Shown here: in pieces, positions 50,200-58,617 of the stretch
Layout of the letters: every line of letters starts with the position of its first letter
Position numbering within the stretch: the first letter of the stretch is position 1
Assembly (NCBI GenBank): GCA_036564135.1
Contig: DATCLC010000121.1
Span: forward strand, 1 to 64,000
Length of the DNA stretch: 64,000 bases
Source of the DNA: RSA11 sp036564135
Lineage (GTDB): Bacteria; Actinomycetota; Thermoleophilia; Solirubrobacterales; 70-9
Direction of reading: 5' to 3'
Position numbers and translations under genes: made by a program
Notes under the pieces: model-generated
Told to the model about the DNA's origin: nothing
Databases searched by the model: none
Seen by the model: the letters and a program-made list of their open reading frames with translations, nothing else

Positions 50200-51329
50200 C
50201 ACCACTCCCGAAAGCGCGCCTTGATCAGTATGTCCTCCCCGGAGCGCTCGCTCGCCAGGGCGAGCGCGGGCAGCGCCTCGGCCACCCGCTCCGCGCCGGT
50301 GCCGGCGAGCAGCGGGCGCGCGTCGCCGCCGCCGAGGAGCTTGGGCGCGACGAAGAGCCGCAGCTCATCGATCTCCCCGGCATCCAGGAACGCGCCGGCG
50401 AGCGTCGCGCCGCCCTCGAGCAGGACCGAGGTGATCTCGCGGCGCCCGAGCTCCGCGAGCGCCGCCTTGACGCGCTCGGCGCGCTGGCCGGGGACGACCA
50501 CGACGTCCGCCCCCGCCTCGCGCAGGGCCGCCGTGCGCTCCGCTGGCGCCTCCGCGCCCGCGACGACGAGGAGCGGGGCCACCTCCAGCGAGCGGACGAG
50601 CTGCGCGTCGAGCGGCAAGCGCGCCTGCGAGTCGAAGACGACGCGGAGCGGCTGGCGCGCGTACGGGCCGCCGTCGCGCGCGGTGAGCAGGGGGTCGTCG
50701 GCGAGCGCCGTGCCGACCCCGACCGCGACCGCGTCCGCCTCGCTGCGCCAACGGTGGACGAGCTCCCGGCTGCGCGCCCCCGAGATCCACTTCGAGTCGC
50801 CGGTCGCCGTCGCGGTGCGCCCGTCGAGCGTCGTCGCGGCCTTGTAGGTGACGAGCGGGCGGCCGGTGCGCGCGTGCTTGCGGAAGGCCTGGTTCTGAAG
50901 GCGCGCGGCGCTCGCCTGCGGCCCGTCCGCGGCGATGACCTCGATCCCCTCGTCGCGCAGGATGCCCGGCCCGCGGCCGCTCGCCTTCTCGGACGGGTCG
51001 TCGGCGGCGTAGACGACCCGCGCCACGCGCGCCTCGACCAGCGCGTCCGCGCAGGGCGGCTGGCGGCCGTGGTGGGCGCACGGCTCGAGGGTCACGAAGA
51101 CCGTCGCGCCCGCCGGGTCGTGGCCGCGCGCCCGGCAGTCCTCGAGCGCGGCGCGCTCGGCGTGCAGGCCGCCCAGCTCCGCGTGCCAGCCCTCGCCGAT
51201 CACCTCGCCGTCCCGCACGATCACGGCACCCACCAGCGGGTTCGGGCTCACCCGCCCGCGCCCGCGCTCGGCCAGCTCCAGCGCCCGCTCGAGGTGGAGG
51301 CGGTCGGTTTCGGAAATCACCGCGGGCAT
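50199..51329 (-). CDS. ribD: Bifunctional pyrimidine deaminase/reductase RibD
   Basis: The protein is 376 aa from ATG 51329. The N-terminal zinc deaminase has HAERAALEDC and VTLEPCAHHGRQPPCADALV. The C-terminal reductase has KWISGARSRELVHRWRSEAD and TSVLLEGGATLAGAFLDAG. It is the first gene of ribD-ribE-ribBA-ribH. No FMN riboswitch is seen upstream; a sigma70-like promoter overlapping a palindrome is present instead. Confidence 0.96.
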   Translation of the reverse strand: MPAVISETDRLHLERALELAERGRGRVSPNPLVGAVIVRDGEVIGEGWHAELGGLHAERAALEDCRARGHDPAGATVFVTLEPCAHHGRQPPCADALVEARVARVVYAADDPSEKASGRGPGILRDEGIEVIAADGPQASAARLQNQAFRKHARTGRPLVTYKAATTLDGRTATATGDSKWISGARSRELVHRWRSEADAVAVGVGTALADDPLLTARDGGPYARQPLRVVFDSQARLPLDAQLVRSLEVAPLLVVAGAEAPAERTAALREAGADVVVVPGQRAERVKAALAELGRREITSVLLEGGATLAGAFLDAGEIDELRLFVAPKLLGGGDARPLLAGTGAERVAEALPALALASERSGEDILIKARFREW

Positions 51330-51342
51330 GGGTCGAATGTAA

Positions 51343-51371
51343 GGTACGCCACCTGACTGACCAGTCAATCA
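51343..51371 (-). promoter_or_regulatory. ribD promoter overlapped by palindrome TGACTGACCAGTCA
   Basis: On the minus strand TTGACT (51371-51366) and TACCTT, 16 bp downstream, form a plausible -35/-10 pair for ribD. The palindrome TGACTG-AC-CAGTCA (51354-51367) overlaps the -35 box, a typical repressor operator position. The divergent flippase gene starts 57 bp on the other side. Confidence 0.5.
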
Positions 51372-51423
51372 AGCATACCCCTACGACCGCCCCGGGCGGA
51401 CGGGGCGATACCTTCCCCGCGCG

Positions 51424-52791
51424 ATGACAGTGAGCGCCGGGGTGGAGACCAAGAAGTTCGGACGCTCCGCCGGGCTGCTCTCCACCGGCATCGCCGCCTC
51501 GGGGGTGCTCACGTACGTCTTCTTCGCGCTCGCCTCGCACAACCTGAGCGCCCACGAGTACGGCGAGATCGCGGTGCTCTGGTCCGCCGTGTTCGTGACG
51601 ATCTCGATCTTCCACCGCCCCGTCGAGCTTTTGCTCTCGCGCACGATCGCCGAGCGGCGCGCCCGTCGCGAGGAGATCGCCAGCGCCCTGCGGGTCGCGG
51701 GGCTCATCCAGCTCGGCGTGGCCCTCGGGTTGGCGGCGATCGCCCTGGCGCTGCGCGGGCCGCTTCAGGACGAGCTTTTGTCCGGCTCGGAGACGCTGTA
51801 CTGGGTGCTCGTCGTCTCCGTGGTCGCCTTCGGCGGGAGCTTCTACGCGCGCGGCTATCTGGCGGGCAACCGGCACTTCGGCGTGCTCGCCGCGCTGCTG
51901 TTCTGCGAGTCCGCGTCGCGCATGGCCTTCGCGCTCGCGGTCGCATTGGGGATCGCCTCGGGCCAGGCCACGATCGCGCTCGGGGTCGCCGCCGCGCCCC
52001 TGTTCAGCCTCGCCGTCATGCCGTTCGCGCTCGCGCGCGGCGCCCGCACGGGGCTGGCGGCGCGCGCGCAGACGCGGCCGGCGGCGGGCGTGAACCCGGT
52101 CACCGTCGCGAGCGGCGGAGGGTTTGCGGCCGCCGTGCTCATCGTGATGATGGGCGAACAGACCTTCCTGAACGCCGGGCCGCTCTTGGCCCGCGGATTC
52201 GAGGACGCCGCCGCCGCGGGTTTCATCTTCAACGTGCTGATGGTCGCGCGCGCTCCGCTGCTCGTCTTCCAGGGCGTCGCGCAGAGCCTCCTCCCCCACC
52301 TCACGAGGCTCGGGGCGCGAGGCAAGGACGCGGAGGCCGCGTTCCATCACTCGGTCTGGGTCACGATCCGCGCGATCGCCGTCTTCGCCGCGCTCGTCCT
52401 GCTCGTCGTCCTGCTTGCGGGCCCGACGCTCATGCAGATCGCGTTCGGCGACCGCTTCGAGTACGACCGGCTGGGGCTCGCGATCGTCGCCGTCGGCATG
52501 GGCGGCTACCTCGCCGCGACCACGCTGAACCAGGCGATCCTGGCGAGGGGCGGGGCGCGCGTCGCCGCCCGCTGCTGGGGGCTCACGGCAGCCGCGTTCC
52601 TGGTGTGGTGCCTGCTGCCGATCACGGGCGACATCGATTTGCGGATCGAGCTGGGCTTCGCCTTCGGGGCCGCCCTGCTCGCCGCCCAGCTCGCGCTCGC
52701 CTACCGCGCGGGCACGCCCGGGCCGCCGCTCGCACCCGATTCACCCGACGAAATCGAGGCCCGGCTGGCCGGCTACGACGAGGTGTCCTAG
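51424..52791 (+). CDS. Polysaccharide/lipid flippase, MATE/Wzx-like membrane protein
   Basis: The protein is 455 aa with about 12-14 membrane helices spanning the length, for example GLLSTGIAASGVLTYVFFAL and LVLLVVLLAGPTLMQIAFG. The arrangement resembles oligosaccharide flippases of the MVF superfamily (Wzx). The acidic C-terminal tail (SPDEIEARLAGYDEVS) is cytoplasmic. The substrate is unknown. It is directly followed by the antiporter gene (stop TAG then GTG, no gap) and divergent from ribD. Confidence 0.8.
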   Translation: MTVSAGVETKKFGRSAGLLSTGIAASGVLTYVFFALASHNLSAHEYGEIAVLWSAVFVTISIFHRPVELLLSRTIAERRARREEIASALRVAGLIQLGVALGLAAIALALRGPLQDELLSGSETLYWVLVVSVVAFGGSFYARGYLAGNRHFGVLAALLFCESASRMAFALAVALGIASGQATIALGVAAAPLFSLAVMPFALARGARTGLAARAQTRPAAGVNPVTVASGGGFAAAVLIVMMGEQTFLNAGPLLARGFEDAAAAGFIFNVLMVARAPLLVFQGVAQSLLPHLTRLGARGKDAEAAFHHSVWVTIRAIAVFAALVLLVVLLAGPTLMQIAFGDRFEYDRLGLAIVAVGMGGYLAATTLNQAILARGGARVAARCWGLTAAAFLVWCLLPITGDIDLRIELGFAFGAALLAAQLALAYRAGTPGPPLAPDSPDEIEARLAGYDEVS

Positions 52792-54609
52792 GTGTCGGAC
52801 GCACAGCTCCTCCTGCTCGCCGGTGCGCTGATGGCGGTCGGACTCGCGGCAGCCAAGGTCGCCGACCGCGCGCGGATCCCCGGCCTTCTGCTCTTCCTCG
52901 GCCTCGGCATGCTGCTGGGCGAGGAGGGCATCGGCGGCGTCGAGTTCGACGACGCCGAGCTCACCCGCACGATCGGCACGATCGGCCTCGTCCTGATCCT
53001 GTTCGAGGGCGGATTAACCGCCGGCTGGAACGAGATCCGCCCGGTGATCGGCACCGCGGTCTCGCTGGCGACGATCGGCACCCTGGTGACCGCCGGGATC
53101 GCGGGCGCGGCGGCCGTCTGGCTGTTCGACCTGGAGCCCCTGGAGGGCCTGATCCTGGGCACGGCGATCGCCACGACCGACAGCGCTGCGATCTTCGCCG
53201 TGCTGCGCGGCTCGACCGTCTCCCGGCGGCTGGCGCGCACGCTGGAGGGCGAGTCGGGCCTGAACGACCCGGTCGCCCTGCTGCTCACGATCGGCTTCAT
53301 CGACCTCTTGCTGGAGCCCGGCTTCGGCGCCGACGATCTGATCCTGAGCATCGTGATCGCCTTCGTGATCGGCGTGCCGATCGGGCTCGGGATAGGCTGG
53401 CTCGCACGCGAGGCGTTTCGCAGGCTCGACCTGCCCAGCCCGGGCCTCTATCCGGTCGCCTCGCTGGCCACCGCCGCGCTCGCCTACGGCGCGGCCGAGG
53501 TTCTGCATGGGTCGGGGTTCGCCTCGGTCTACGTCGCGGGGCTCGTGCTCGGCACGGGCTCGATCCCGGCGCGCGGCAGTACGGTCGCCTTCCACCAGGG
53601 CGTGAGCTGGACGATGCAGATCACGCTGTTCGTCGTCCTGGGGCTTTTGGTGTTCCCGTCGGGCCTGATCGAGATCGCACCGCAGGGTCTGGCCCTCTCC
53701 GCCGTGCTCATGTTCGTCGCCCGGCCCGTCGCCGCGTACCTGGCCTCGGCTCTCGCCCCGCTCAACGCGCGCGAGCGACTGCTCCTCGGGTGGGCCGGGC
53801 TGCGCGGCGCCATCCCGATCTGGCTGGCGACCTTCCCGGTGATCGCCGGCGTCGGCGAGGCCTCGGACATATTCAACGCGGTCTTCTTCGTGGTCGTCAC
53901 CTCCACCCTGATCCAGGGCGCGACGTTCGAGCCGCTCGCCCGGCGGCTCGGGCTCACGACCACCGAGCCCGCCCTCCCCCGGCCGATCGTCGAGACCGGG
54001 ATCATCCGCCGCCTCGGCGGCGAGACCTTCACCTACACCGTCCACCCGCGGGACGCGATCGTCGGCCGCATGGTCAAGGAGCTCGGCCTGCCGCGGGAGG
54101 CGCTCGTCAACGTGATCGTGCGCGAGGACGCCGCGCTCCTGCCGCGCGGCTCCACCGAGATCGCCGCCGGCGACGAGCTCCACATCGTCTCCCGGCGCGA
54201 GGCGATCGGTGAGGTCGAGCGTCTCACCGAACGCTGGCGCAGCGGCCCGATCGGGGAGCCGCCGCCGGCCGCGCTGCCCCCGCGCGGCGCCCCGCAGGTG
54301 TTCACCGTGCGCAAGCGCGTCCCGGACGACGGCGACCCCGCGCGCCCCGAGGCCGTCGAGGGCGTCGCCGTCGCCACGCGCCTGCGCGAGCGCCGCGACG
54401 TCCCCGGCTCGCTGGTCGGACTCGTCGACGGCCGCTACGCGCTCGTGGGGTCCGACCTGGTCGCGGTCGGCGGCCGCCGCCAGATGGTCGACTGGGCCGT
54501 GCGCCGCGGCGCCCGCCCCGGCCTCTCCCCCCAGGAGCGCGCCTGGTGGCAGGAGGTCGCAGGCGCGCTCAGCGCGCTGCCGGGCCCAGGGACGAACCAG
54601 CGGGCCTAG
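52792..54609 (+). CDS. K+/H+ antiporter, CPA1 family with RCK/TrkA-C domain
   Basis: The protein is 605 aa with a GTG start abutting the flippase stop. The membrane part (about 1-390) has the CPA1 motifs LFEGGLTAGWNEIRPVIG, TDSAAIFAVLRG and LLGWAGLRGAIPIWLATFP. A cytoplasmic TrkA-C-like domain (about 400-475) and an extra C-terminal region of about 120 residues follow. It most resembles NhaP2/CvrA K+/H+ antiporters. The cation is inferred from the family. Confidence 0.87.
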   Translation: MSDAQLLLLAGALMAVGLAAAKVADRARIPGLLLFLGLGMLLGEEGIGGVEFDDAELTRTIGTIGLVLILFEGGLTAGWNEIRPVIGTAVSLATIGTLVTAGIAGAAAVWLFDLEPLEGLILGTAIATTDSAAIFAVLRGSTVSRRLARTLEGESGLNDPVALLLTIGFIDLLLEPGFGADDLILSIVIAFVIGVPIGLGIGWLAREAFRRLDLPSPGLYPVASLATAALAYGAAEVLHGSGFASVYVAGLVLGTGSIPARGSTVAFHQGVSWTMQITLFVVLGLLVFPSGLIEIAPQGLALSAVLMFVARPVAAYLASALAPLNARERLLLGWAGLRGAIPIWLATFPVIAGVGEASDIFNAVFFVVVTSTLIQGATFEPLARRLGLTTTEPALPRPIVETGIIRRLGGETFTYTVHPRDAIVGRMVKELGLPREALVNVIVREDAALLPRGSTEIAAGDELHIVSRREAIGEVERLTERWRSGPIGEPPPAALPPRGAPQVFTVRKRVPDDGDPARPEAVEGVAVATRLRERRDVPGSLVGLVDGRYALVGSDLVAVGGRRQMVDWAVRRGARPGLSPQERAWWQEVAGALSALPGPGTNQRA

Positions 54610-54649
54610 TAGGCGCACGGTCGCGGCGCACTCGCGAAGCCCCCTCCCC

Positions 54650-54698
54650 CGCGAAATCGCACTTGGCGCTCCCGGGGAGCCTCAACCGCGATTTCGCG
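54650..54698. terminator. Nested inverted repeat between antiporter gene and rpe
   Basis: The outer arms CGCGAAATCGC (54650-54660) and GCGATTTCGCG (54688-54698) are a perfect 11-bp inverted repeat. The 27-nt loop contains a second palindrome GCTCCCGGGGAGC. It lies between convergent genes and probably terminates both. Confidence 0.65.
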
Positions 54699-54706
54699 AT
54701 GCGGCG

Positions 54707-55390
54707 CTACTCCGCGCCCGCGGCCTCGGCGATGCGCTGGTAGGCGGCGCCGGGGTCGGGGTCGCCGAACACCGCGGAGCCCGCGACGAGCAGGTTGGCG
54801 CCCGCCTCGACGACCAGCGGGGCCGTCTGAGCGTCGATCCCGCCGTCGACCTCGAGCGCGGTGCCCTCGGCGGCGAGCGCGGCGACGCGCCGCACCTTGT
54901 CCGGCGAGGTGGGGATGAACCTCTGCCCGCCCCAGCCCGGGTTCACGGTCATCGTGAGCACGAGATCGCAGCTCGCGGCGAGCTCGCGGACCATCTCGGC
55001 GGGGGTGCCGGGGTTGATGGCGAGCCCCGCCAGACACCCCGCGTCCCGGATCGCGGCGAGGGTGCGGTGCGCGTGCGGGTCGGCCTCCTGGTGGATCGTG
55101 ATGCAGTCCGCCCCGGCCTTGGCGAACTCCGCGACCTGCTCGCCGGGGCGCTCCACCATGAGGTGCACGTCGAGCACGCCGCCCGCCTCGTGCACCCGGT
55201 CGGCGATCGAGCCGGCGACCAGCGGCCCGATCGTGATCGGCGGGACGAAGTGCCCGTCCATCACGTCGACGTGGATCACGCGCGCGCCCGCGGCGAGCAC
55301 CTCGTCGATGTGCGCGCCGAGCCGGGAGAAGTCGGCCGAGAGGATGGACGGCGCGACGCGGCGTGTGGCGAAGATCTCCTTGGCTGTCAT
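54707..55390 (-). CDS. rpe: Ribulose-phosphate 3-epimerase
   Basis: The protein is 227 aa. TIM-barrel motifs are PSILSADFSRLGAHIDEVLA, HVDVMDGHFVPPITIGP, TMTVNPGWGGQRFIP and EVDGGIDAQTAPLVVEAGAN. The metal-binding His and Asp residues are present. It belongs to the pentose phosphate pathway and lies 22 bp after the Zn-ribbon gene. Confidence 0.95.
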   Translation of the reverse strand: MTAKEIFATRRVAPSILSADFSRLGAHIDEVLAAGARVIHVDVMDGHFVPPITIGPLVAGSIADRVHEAGGVLDVHLMVERPGEQVAEFAKAGADCITIHQEADPHAHRTLAAIRDAGCLAGLAINPGTPAEMVRELAASCDLVLTMTVNPGWGGQRFIPTSPDKVRRVAALAAEGTALEVDGGIDAQTAPLVVEAGANLLVAGSAVFGDPDPGAAYQRIAEAAGAE

Positions 55391-55412
55391 GCGCTGCCGA
55401 GGGGCGTGCGGG

Positions 55413-55640
55413 TCAGACGGGGTTCAGCATCGAGTGGCCGCAATGCTGGCAGACGAGGTCCTCTTCCTTGGTCAGGCGCACGATCGTCTGGTGGGCGCCG
55501 CAGTTGCGGCACTGCGAGGAGAGCTCGTAGCGGCTCAGGCAATTGACGCAGCGAAAGCGCCCGGGCAGGTTCGTCGGCCGCAGCCAGGGCTCGCCGCAGT
55601 TCGGGCACGAGGGCCTGCCCAGCGTCGTCTCCCCGCTCAC
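55413..55640 (-). CDS. Small protein with four CxxC knuckles
   Basis: The protein is 75 aa from GTG 55640, overlapping the rsmB stop by 4 bp. It carries four Cys pairs (CPNC, CVNC, CRNC, CQHC) at regular spacing, giving two zinc ribbons in tandem, with RFRCVNCLSRYELSSQ between. It could bind RNA or protein; no enzyme motif is seen. It sits between rsmB and rpe, where most genomes have no gene. Function unknown. Confidence 0.75.
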   Translation of the reverse strand: MSGETTLGRPSCPNCGEPWLRPTNLPGRFRCVNCLSRYELSSQCRNCGAHQTIVRLTKEEDLVCQHCGHSMLNPV

Positions 55641-57013
55641 CCATCCCTCCTCACGCGCGCGTAGAAGAACCCATCGGTGCCGTCGCGGTCCGGCCGCGAC
55701 TGCAGGAAGCGCCGGTCGTGCGGCGATGCCAGCGCCGGCTCGAGCTCGCCCAGCTCGTCGGCGGCGAGCGCACTGTCGCGCTCGAGCGCCGCGGTGACCA
55801 CGCCCTCGTTCTCGGCCCGCGAGATGGTGCAGGTCGAGTAGACGAGCGTGCCGCCGGGGCGCAGCGCGTGAGCTCCCGCGGCGAGCAGCGCGCCCTGGAG
55901 CTCGGCGAGCTGCGCGAGCGTCGCCGGCTGCTTGCGCCAGCGCGCGTCGGGGCGCCCAGCGAGGGTGCCGAGATCGGAGCAGGGCGGGTCCACGAGGACG
56001 CGATCGTACCCGTCGCCGATGTCGTCGCGAGCGGCGTCCGCCCGCACCACGCGTACGTTCCGGGCGCCGGCCCGCTCGCAGAGCTCCTCGATCTGCCGAG
56101 CGCGGCCCGCGTCGATCTCGACCGCGACCACCTCGCCCTCGTTTCGCATGCGCGCGGCTATCGCCGTCGTCTTGATCCCCGGACCCGCGCACAGGTCCAG
56201 CACCCGCTCGCCCGGCTGCGGCGCGAGCAGCGCGACCACCGCCTGGGCGGCGCGGCTCTGCGCGAAGAGCTCGCCCGCGCGCAGCCGCGTCGTCACCGCC
56301 TCGGGCAGCGCGCCGCGCACGGCGAGCGCCTCCGGCGGCCACAGCAACGAACCCGGCCTGGGGGCAACGAGCTCGACGCCCGCCGCCTCGAGTTCCGCGC
56401 TCACCCCAGCGGGCTCGGCGCGCAGCAGGTTCACGCGCAGGCCGGTCTCCCCCGCCTCGTTGCTTGCGCGCAGGAGCGCCCGCGCGGCCTCGGGGCCGAG
56501 CTCGCGCCACCACAGCTCCGCGAGCCAGCGCGGCGCGGAGTGCGCGACCGCAGCGGCCGCGGGCGTCTCGTCGCCGAGCCCGGCCAGGAGCCGGTCCCGC
56601 TCGCGCGCCGCGCGCCGCAGGAGGGCGTTCACGAAGCCGGCGGCGCCCCGCGCGCGCTTGCCCTCGACCCGCCGCATGCCTCCCTTGGCAAGCTCGACCG
56701 CGCCGTCGACCGCGGCGTGCGCCGCGCCGTCGCCGTAGAGGACCTCGAAGAGGCCGAGCCGCAGCGCCGCCAGCACCGGGGCGTCAAGGTCATCCGGCTC
56801 GCGGCCGCTGAGCCGCTCGATCAGGGCGTCGGTCGTGCCGCGCCGCTGGACCGCGCCGTAGGCGAGCCACTGCGCCTGGGCGCGGTTGCGGGGTGTGACG
56901 CCCGCGCGCTCGATCGCCGCCGGCAGGGCGCGGTCCGCCCACGCGCCGTGCTCGAAGACGCGGCGAACGACCTCGTACGCGGCCCGCCGCGCGGGTGTGG
57001 CGGCATCGGCCAC
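55637..57013 (-). CDS. rsmB: 16S rRNA (cytosine-967-C5)-methyltransferase
   Basis: The protein is 458 aa with a GTG start at 57013. The N-terminal NusB-like domain has LRLGLFEVLYGDGAAHAAVD, and the C-terminal Rossmann domain has VLDLCAGPGIKTTAIAARM. The two catalytic Cys are in LVDPPCSDLGTLAGRPDARW and LVYSTCTISRAENEGV. It follows fmt by 6 bp. Confidence 0.95.
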   Translation of the reverse strand: MADAATPARRAAYEVVRRVFEHGAWADRALPAAIERAGVTPRNRAQAQWLAYGAVQRRGTTDALIERLSGREPDDLDAPVLAALRLGLFEVLYGDGAAHAAVDGAVELAKGGMRRVEGKRARGAAGFVNALLRRAARERDRLLAGLGDETPAAAAVAHSAPRWLAELWWRELGPEAARALLRASNEAGETGLRVNLLRAEPAGVSAELEAAGVELVAPRPGSLLWPPEALAVRGALPEAVTTRLRAGELFAQSRAAQAVVALLAPQPGERVLDLCAGPGIKTTAIAARMRNEGEVVAVEIDAGRARQIEELCERAGARNVRVVRADAARDDIGDGYDRVLVDPPCSDLGTLAGRPDARWRKQPATLAQLAELQGALLAAGAHALRPGGTLVYSTCTISRAENEGVVTAALERDSALAADELGELEPALASPHDRRFLQSRPDRDGTDGFFYARVRRDG

Positions 57014-57019
57014 GGTCGC

Positions 57020-57931
57020 TCAGGGGGCGAGGGCCGGGAGGGGGTAGCCGCGAAGGTAGTCGGCGGCGCTCACATCGCGCCCGCCGGACGGACGCACGAC
57101 CTCGATCGCGAGCGCCCCCTCGCCCGTCCCGAGCACGAGCGCGTCGTCCCGCGCCTCGAACTCGCCCCGCGCGGGGCCGCCGGGGACGGCCCGCGCCCGG
57201 CGCACGCCGAGGCGGTCGCCGCCCTCGAGCTCGAGGTAGGCGCCGATGTGCGGGGTGAGCGCCCGGACCGCGCGGGCGAGCTCGTCCGCGGGACGCGCCG
57301 GGTCCAGGCGGCGCTCCGCGGGATCGATCTTCTCGGCGTAGGTCACCGCGGACTCGTCCTGCTCGGTGAAGCGAAGCTCGCCGCGCTCATGCGCCTCGAG
57401 CGCGCGCACGGCAAGCTCGCCGCCGATCTCGGCGAGCCGCTGGGCGAGCGAGCCGTAGTCCTCGTCGGGGCCGATCGGAGTCTCCTCCAGCAGCGCGACC
57501 GGGCCGGAGTCAAGCCCCTCGGTCAGCCGCATGACCGCCACCCCGGTGCGCTCGTCGCCCGCCATGATCGCGCGCTCGATCGGCGCCGCGCCCCGCCAGC
57601 GCGGGAGCAGCGACGGGTGGACGTTCAAGAACAGCAGCTCGTCGAGCAGCGGCGGCTTGATGAGCTGGCCGAAGGCGCAGACCATCGCGACGTCGACGCC
57701 CGCCCGCTCGAGCTCGGCGACCGACTCCGGCTGGTTGACGCTCGCCGTCTGGTGCACGGGCAGGCCGAGCTCGCGCGCCGCGACCGCGACGGGCGGCGGG
57801 CTGACCTTGCGACCGCGCCCCTTCGGGCGGTCGGGCGGCGCGACGACCAGGGCCGGGCGCACCGGGGAGTCGGCCAGGCGGCGCAGCACCGTCGCCGCGA
57901 AGTCGGAGGTACCCAGGTATGCGACGCGCAT
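57020..57931 (-). CDS. fmt: Methionyl-tRNA formyltransferase
   Basis: The protein is 303 aa with MRVAYLGTSDFAATVLRRLA, the formyl-THF site FLNVHPSLLPRWRGAAPIER with catalytic Asn and His, and RLTEGLDSGPVALLEETPIG. The C-terminal OB domain follows. It formylates initiator Met-tRNA and is paired with def 12 bp upstream. Confidence 0.96.
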   Translation of the reverse strand: MRVAYLGTSDFAATVLRRLADSPVRPALVVAPPDRPKGRGRKVSPPPVAVAARELGLPVHQTASVNQPESVAELERAGVDVAMVCAFGQLIKPPLLDELLFLNVHPSLLPRWRGAAPIERAIMAGDERTGVAVMRLTEGLDSGPVALLEETPIGPDEDYGSLAQRLAEIGGELAVRALEAHERGELRFTEQDESAVTYAEKIDPAERRLDPARPADELARAVRALTPHIGAYLELEGGDRLGVRRARAVPGGPARGEFEARDDALVLGTGEGALAIEVVRPSGGRDVSAADYLRGYPLPALAP

Positions 57932-57943
57932 GTGGGCCGGCGG

Positions 57944-58576
57944 CTAGCCGCGCGCGTCCGCCTGGGCGGCCTCTTCGTCCTCCTCGTGGGGGCTGTAGCT
58001 GCGCCCCTCGCGCAGCGCTCGCAGCGCGCCCTTGCGCTGGTCGCGCGTGGTGCGTTCGAGGATCAGCACCCCGTCGAGGTGGTCGATCTCGTGCTGCAGG
58101 ACGCGAGCCTCGAGCCCCGACGCCTCGATCTCGAGCGGCTCGCCGCGCACGTCCACGGCGGTCACGCGGACGTGCAGCGGCCGCTCGACCTCGACGACGA
58201 CCCGGGGGATCGAGAGGCAGCCCTCGACCGCGGTGGCGCGCTCCTCGGAGCGCCACTCGATCACTGGGTTCACGATCGCTCGGGGCGGCGCGTCGCCGTT
58301 CGCCTGGAAGACCAGCATGCGGCGCAGCACGCCGAGCTGCGGAGCCGCCAGACCGATGCCCATCGCGTCGCGCATGATCGCGATCATCCGCTCCGCCTCG
58401 CGCTCGAGCTCAGGGCCGAACTCGGTGACGTCCGAGGCGCGCGAGCGCAGCACGGGGTCGCCGAAGGTCACGACCTGCGCGAGCGCGCGGTCGCGGCGCT
58501 CCAGCTCCTCCTGCGTGAACTCCTCCGCCGACTCGCCCTCGACGTCGACGGTCTCGATCTCGGCCTGCTCGCTCAT
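57944..58576 (-). CDS. def: Peptide deformylase
   Basis: The protein is 210 aa. All three motifs are intact: GIGLAAPQLG, EGCLSIPR and LQHEIDHLDG (metal ligands Cys, His, His and catalytic Glu). An acidic N-terminal extension of about 30 residues and a C-terminal tail (SYSPHEEDEEAAQADARG) are additions. It removes the formyl group from nascent proteins. Confidence 0.96.
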   Translation of the reverse strand: MSEQAEIETVDVEGESAEEFTQEELERRDRALAQVVTFGDPVLRSRASDVTEFGPELEREAERMIAIMRDAMGIGLAAPQLGVLRRMLVFQANGDAPPRAIVNPVIEWRSEERATAVEGCLSIPRVVVEVERPLHVRVTAVDVRGEPLEIEASGLEARVLQHEIDHLDGVLILERTTRDQRKGALRALREGRSYSPHEEDEEAAQADARG

Positions 58577-58617
58577 CGAAGCGAGTCTAGATGAGCGCCC
58601 CGGTCCCGTTTAGCGAG

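Noticed and set aside
51330..51423. Possible FMN riboswitch upstream of ribD
   Set aside because: The 94-bp gap lacks the conserved RFN core and is too short for it plus a promoter; a plain promoter and palindrome explain it better.
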